NCBI GenBank assembly: GCA_023132105.1
Contig: JAGLYS010000288.1
Coordinates: 1-8,321, forward strand
Direction of reading: 5' to 3'
Length of the DNA: 8,321 nt
From: Caldifarciminota bacterium
GTDB lineage: Bacteria; Hydrothermota; 32-111; QNBC01
Shown here: positions 5,958 to 8,321 of the stretch, one piece after another
How the letters are laid out: every line of letters starts with the position of its first letter
How positions within the stretch are numbered: position 1 is the first letter of the stretch
Position numbers and translations under genes: made by a program
Notes under the pieces: generated by a model
What the model was told of the DNA's origin: nothing
Databases searched by the model: none
The model's input: only the letters and a program-made list of their open reading frames with translations

Positions 5958-6392
5958 CTAATTCGCATCACCTTTTTCATCTTCAAATAGTTTGTAGAGT
6001 ACCCATAATAGTTCATAATCCTCTAATCCAGCAGAGTATATCCCATGTGCAAATGGGAAGTCTGGAAATTTCTCTTTGGCATCCTCTTTGACAAAATCAA
6101 CAAGACCACCGATCCATGCCAATGGTATTCCTCTATCGTATAATCTTGCTAATATCTTCAAGTTCGCTTCATCACCTACAAGACCATAATCAATTAGGAT
6201 GGCATCATATTTTTCCATGCCAATTTTATTGAAGTGATCTACCTTTTCAAACTTGAATTTAAGCCAGTTCTTTTCATTGCAATGGAGTGTGCTGAAATGC
6301 TCTCCATTCTCACATTCTTCTTTCAGATCATCAAACTGCTCATCAGAATAATCATCTGTGATGAGAAGGATGCGTTTGGTGGTTTTATTCAT
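5958..6392 (-). CDS. Divergent receiver-like (CheY-fold) protein, uncertain
   Basis: A 144-residue protein. It opens with KRILLITDDYS, a hydrophobic strand ending in an acidic pair (D13, D14) as in response-regulator receivers. A second strand, YDAILIDYGL, places D68 where the phosphoacceptor would sit, followed by a helix and a third strand, GIPLAWIGG. The usual Thr/Ser after that strand is replaced (W-I-G-G) and no conserved Lys is obvious, so the domain is degenerate or simply another Rossmann-like fold. No output domain is present. The ATG at 6392 has GGTGAT 4 nt upstream and follows the stop of the 15-codon mini-ORF by one base. A TTG further upstream at 6419 lies inside the mini-ORF and is unlikely. 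It is in the same operon as the GHKL protein. Confidence 0.55.
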   Translation of the reverse strand: MNKTTKRILLITDDYSDEQFDDLKEECENGEHFSTLHCNEKNWLKFKFEKVDHFNKIGMEKYDAILIDYGLVGDEANLKILARLYDRGIPLAWIGGLVDFVKEDAKEKFPDFPFAHGIYSAGLEDYELLWVLYKLFEDEKGDAN

Positions 6393-6393
6393 A

Positions 6394-6441
6394 TCAATCA
6401 CCCTTCTGCCTATCTCCAATGTGGTAATAATCTTTAGCCAT
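6394..6441 (-). CDS. 15-codon mini-ORF with a strong ribosome site, possible leader or coupling peptide
   Basis: ATG at 6441 directly follows the TAG of the 100-residue gene, and GGGGGAG lies 6 nt upstream (6448-6454), one of the best ribosome sites in the window. It encodes MAKDYYHIGDRQKGD and stops with TGA one base before the ATG of the receiver-like gene. Its last codons form the GGTGAT ribosome site of that gene. Translation would deliver ribosomes to the next start. Whether the peptide itself matters is unknown. An eroded gene start is an alternative. Confidence 0.4.
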   Translation of the reverse strand: MAKDYYHIGDRQKGD

Positions 6442-6744
6442 CTAATTCTCCCCCATCAGTTTATTGAACGCTGATGCATGGGCATTCCTGCCCTTTGCAA
6501 ATGCTTCAGCATCTCCCCATCCCTCAAAGCCAAAGCAAACTCCTGTTGGGCTATATAGCACAATGAAATTGTATCCTTCTTTGGTTGTTTCTTTGAGTGC
6601 ATATACCACAATGTTTTTGTAACTGCCATAGGTGTATTCTTTCTTGATATTATCAAAGGAAGGCAAAACTGTTTTCCTTGCTTCAGGAACTTCCCATGTA
6701 TCATCCATATCCTGTTCCAATGCTTTAACTTGATTATTATCCAT
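6442..6744 (-). CDS. Hypothetical protein of 100 residues
   Basis: The family is not recognised. It is an acidic N-terminal helix of about 25 residues, then a compact alpha/beta region: strands around NIVVYAL and YNFIVLYSPTGVCFGF, then a helix of AEAFAKGRNAHASAFNKL. The look is of a small, soluble, single-domain protein, perhaps a binding or regulatory partner of the ATPase encoded just upstream. There is no metal motif, signal peptide or membrane helix. The ATG directly follows the ATPase gene's TGA (TGAATG), with GGTGGTG 3 nt upstream, so translation is probably coupled to it. An overlapping open frame at 6456-6770 in another phase is not supported. Confidence 0.65.
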   Translation of the reverse strand: MDNNQVKALEQDMDDTWEVPEARKTVLPSFDNIKKEYTYGSYKNIVVYALKETTKEGYNFIVLYSPTGVCFGFEGWGDAEAFAKGRNAHASAFNKLMGEN

Positions 6745-8172
6745 TCACACCACCGCCTTGAACTCATCAAAGAATGCTGGATTGTTAAGGGCTTCCAGTG
6801 TCAGCATAGCCCCAATCTTCGTAATGGTTCGGTGGTATCCTGATTCTGTGTGATGCCCACCATCATGCCCAAGTTCATGGATGATAAGATTGAGAACTTT
6901 CTGATCAAGCGGATTATTGAACCAATTTTCACCTAATGCTGAAACATAGAAGGTCAAGCCATCTAATCCGAAAGTGGCATTATAAGTATTGGATGATTCG
7001 CATTCAATGAACTGCACATTAATATCCCTGCGAAGCGTGAGTTTAGCGATCTTCCTTGCAAGTTTCTCAACCATCTGCATTCCCTTTGTGAGTGGATCAT
7101 AATCCCAACAATCACAAGTTCCTCTGCCATATTTGTCCTGTGTGGAATTAAGCACATCATGTTTCCTGATGTTATCCCATTCATCCTTGCACATCTCTGC
7201 CCCATGAATGATCCTATGACCGTTGGCGAGTGCATCATCATTGCTGATGGCATCCCCTACGGTGTAAGCAAGTGGCTTATCACCAAATCGCTGTTTGATT
7301 ACTTCCTCAACTGCATCCTTTGATACACGATCATCCGACATACCGATTCTAACCCATGTATTAGATGCATTATCGCTTGTTAGCTTGTCGAAGGTATGGT
7401 TCAATACCTCTGCAAAGAGATCCTTCAAATAAGCTTGGGAAACCATATCTCTGTCCATGCCCATTGGAATCCTTTGGTTCACATTAACTGAATACTCGCA
7501 CTCGATCTTGCAAACAGGGATGCCCATCTCATAGATGTAAGCACAACCGCCTGTAAGACCTGTATCGAATAACTGAACCTGCGTTTTCCTATTGGTCTTG
7601 GCAAACTTATCTCCCTTCAAGTGTTCTGTCTGCAATGTTGCTGTGAAATCCCTATCATACATCTTGGGCTTCACAATGTTTCCATTGAAGGTTACAATGA
7701 TGTTTATTGGCAAAATCAGGAGATTGATGTATTCCACGATCTCTTGGAACTCTGCCTTTGTCATTGCAACTTCGATTGTGATCTTGCTACCGACATCCCT
7801 CTTTGCTCTCTTGCTGTGCCTTCCCTTACTATCAAAGACTATTGTGCCAGTGGTTGTTTCAATGATTGCCTTCTTGGATATTGAGAACACAAATTTTTCG
7901 CCAGAATTGAATCTACCTCTCTTTTCAGGATTAGGTCTTTTGTAGCAGGAAGCAAACAATGTGTATGCATCTCTCAAATCCCTGAAGCCAGTGGGAGAAT
8001 CATCCTCAACGGAAATTGTAGCCAGATTCCTGTAATAAGTAGCTTCTATGGTGATGTTCTTAACATCCTCATCCAATGCGTTCTGGATCAGTTCTGCCAT
8101 GATGAAGGTCTTTGACTTGCCATCCTGCAATGCCTTCAGACCATCCTTGCTGACTTCAAACCAATCAGGCAT
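6745..8172 (-). CDS. GHKL-type ATPase fused to a C-terminal HELGH zinc-protease-like domain
   Basis: A 475-residue protein. The N-terminus has a Bergerat (GHKL) ATP-binding fold. Its N-box is E27-L-I-Q-N31-A-L-D34, its G1-like motif is VEDDSPTGF (D57/D58), and a glycine-rich G2-like segment runs GRFNSGEKF at 86-94. This fold occurs in Hsp90, MutL, gyrase B, histidine kinases and MORC proteins; no histidine-kinase H-box or gyrase domains are visible. Residues 130-260 may be the S5-like transducer. Near the C-terminus I431-HELGH-436 is followed by DGGHH and H447, a zincin-type helix with several possible third ligands, though the strict metzincin pattern is not met. ATP-driven control of a peptidase is inference. 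The ATG overlaps the preceding TAA (TAATG). I vaguely recall similar fusions in large phage genomes, which I cannot confirm. Confidence 0.8.
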   Translation of the reverse strand: MPDWFEVSKDGLKALQDGKSKTFIMAELIQNALDEDVKNITIEATYYRNLATISVEDDSPTGFRDLRDAYTLFASCYKRPNPEKRGRFNSGEKFVFSISKKAIIETTTGTIVFDSKGRHSKRAKRDVGSKITIEVAMTKAEFQEIVEYINLLILPINIIVTFNGNIVKPKMYDRDFTATLQTEHLKGDKFAKTNRKTQVQLFDTGLTGGCAYIYEMGIPVCKIECEYSVNVNQRIPMGMDRDMVSQAYLKDLFAEVLNHTFDKLTSDNASNTWVRIGMSDDRVSKDAVEEVIKQRFGDKPLAYTVGDAISNDDALANGHRIIHGAEMCKDEWDNIRKHDVLNSTQDKYGRGTCDCWDYDPLTKGMQMVEKLARKIAKLTLRRDINVQFIECESSNTYNATFGLDGLTFYVSALGENWFNNPLDQKVLNLIIHELGHDGGHHTESGYHRTITKIGAMLTLEALNNPAFFDEFKAVV

Positions 8173-8321
8173 TATTCATCCCCCCACATACCAAGTTTCT
8201 TGGCTATGCTCTTGCATTCCCAACATGGATATAATATAGCCCTGTTTGGATTATCCTTGTTTTCTTCTTCCCAATTCTTCAAAAACACGACTTGTTCTTC
8301 CATCTGTGTTTTGGTTCTGAT
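8172..8321 (-). CDS. Small CxxC protein, copy 1, N-terminus cut off by window end
   Basis: The last 49 codons of a gene that starts beyond base 8321. It encodes a helix (KNWEEENKDNP) and YPCWECKSIAKKLGMWGDE, matching 43 of 48 residues of the protein encoded at 5669-5884. The CxxC pair, the WE between the cysteines and the KKLGMW end are all conserved, so the cysteines are likely functional. Its TAA overlaps the ATG of the GHKL ATPase gene by one base (TAATG), which implies coupled translation. By analogy with copy 2, about 23 basic residues are missing at the N-terminus. The family is not recognised. Confidence 0.75.
   Translation of the reverse strand: MRTKTQMEEQVVFLKNWEEENKDNPNRAILYPCWECKSIAKKLGMWGDE

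Larger units (their letters stand above)
5672..8321. repeat. Direct repeats (5672-5815 and 8175-8321) bracketing the ATPase module
   Basis: The two copies of the small CxxC gene align along their whole visible DNA, with identical runs of 22 and 25 bases (the latter reaching the window edge). The similarity stops at the stop codon on the left side of each copy. They are in the same orientation and lie about 2.4 kb apart. The repeat probably extends beyond 8321, since copy 2 continues upstream to its start at 5884. Confidence 0.85.

Noticed and set aside
6456..6770. Overlapping minus-strand frame of 104 residues
   Set aside because: It covers the 100-residue gene in another phase. The 100-residue frame has the coupled TGAATG start and a GGTGGTG ribosome site; this one does not.
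6963..7253. Minus-strand 96-residue frame inside the ATPase gene
   Set aside because: Methionine-rich shadow of the GHKL-zincin coding frame, with no independent signal.
7592..7945. Open frames on the plus strand, here and at 2543-2854, 3158-3511, 4468-4719 and 6234-6437
   Set aside because: They lie wholly opposite well-supported minus-strand genes, have no ribosome sites I can see, and encode no recognisable motif.
1..8321. CRISPR array, tRNA or rRNA gene
   Set aside because: No regularly spaced repeats were seen, the gaps are too short for a tRNA apart from 5885-5957, and that gap shows no cloverleaf.

Overview
The window is a compact, single-strand gene block: every gene I can support reads on the minus strand, from right to left. 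Nearly every boundary is a stop codon touching or slightly overlapping the next start (TAATG, TAGATG, TGAATG, TAAATG), or a gap of 1-15 nt. The largest gap is 73 bp, at 5885-5957. This looks like one long, translationally coupled operon of an accessory element such as a provirus, virus or plasmid. An archaeal host is my best guess. The N-terminal half of the TnpB resembles archaeal TnpB proteins as I remember them, the one real gap carries a BRE/TATA-like sequence, and GGTG-type Shine-Dalgarno sequences recur. None of these is decisive, and no rRNA, tRNA or housekeeping gene is present to fix the taxon.

Reading in the direction of transcription, the right end (8321 to 5669) holds a module. 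It begins with the cut-off end of a small CxxC protein. Next come a 475-residue protein joining a GHKL-type ATPase to a C-terminal HELGH zinc-protease-like motif, a 100-residue unknown, a 15-codon mini-ORF with a strong ribosome site, and a 144-residue divergent receiver-like protein. The module closes with a second copy of the small CxxC protein. The two copies are near-identical and bracket the module as direct repeats.

The middle (5663 to 3175) holds a complete-looking TnpB RNA-guided nuclease gene wedged between operon genes, with almost no room for transposon ends. A 9-bp hairpin inside its 3' end is a candidate part of its omega RNA. After it come an unknown 418-residue protein with two four-cysteine clusters and a 44-residue cysteine/histidine protein.

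The left part (3174 to 1) is more AT-rich, especially below about 2170. It holds a 150-residue unknown, two tandemly duplicated small zinc-ribbon proteins, two membrane proteins with cysteine motifs, a second small HExxH protein, and the N-terminal part of a DUF262 (GmrSD/ParB-like) protein that runs off the window.

Two themes run through the block. CxxC or zinc-ribbon motifs occur in most of the proteins, and HExxH motifs occur in two. A GHKL ATPase-protease, a DUF262 protein and a TnpB on one element suggest conflict functions (defence, counter-defence or element maintenance), but that is inference from family associations.
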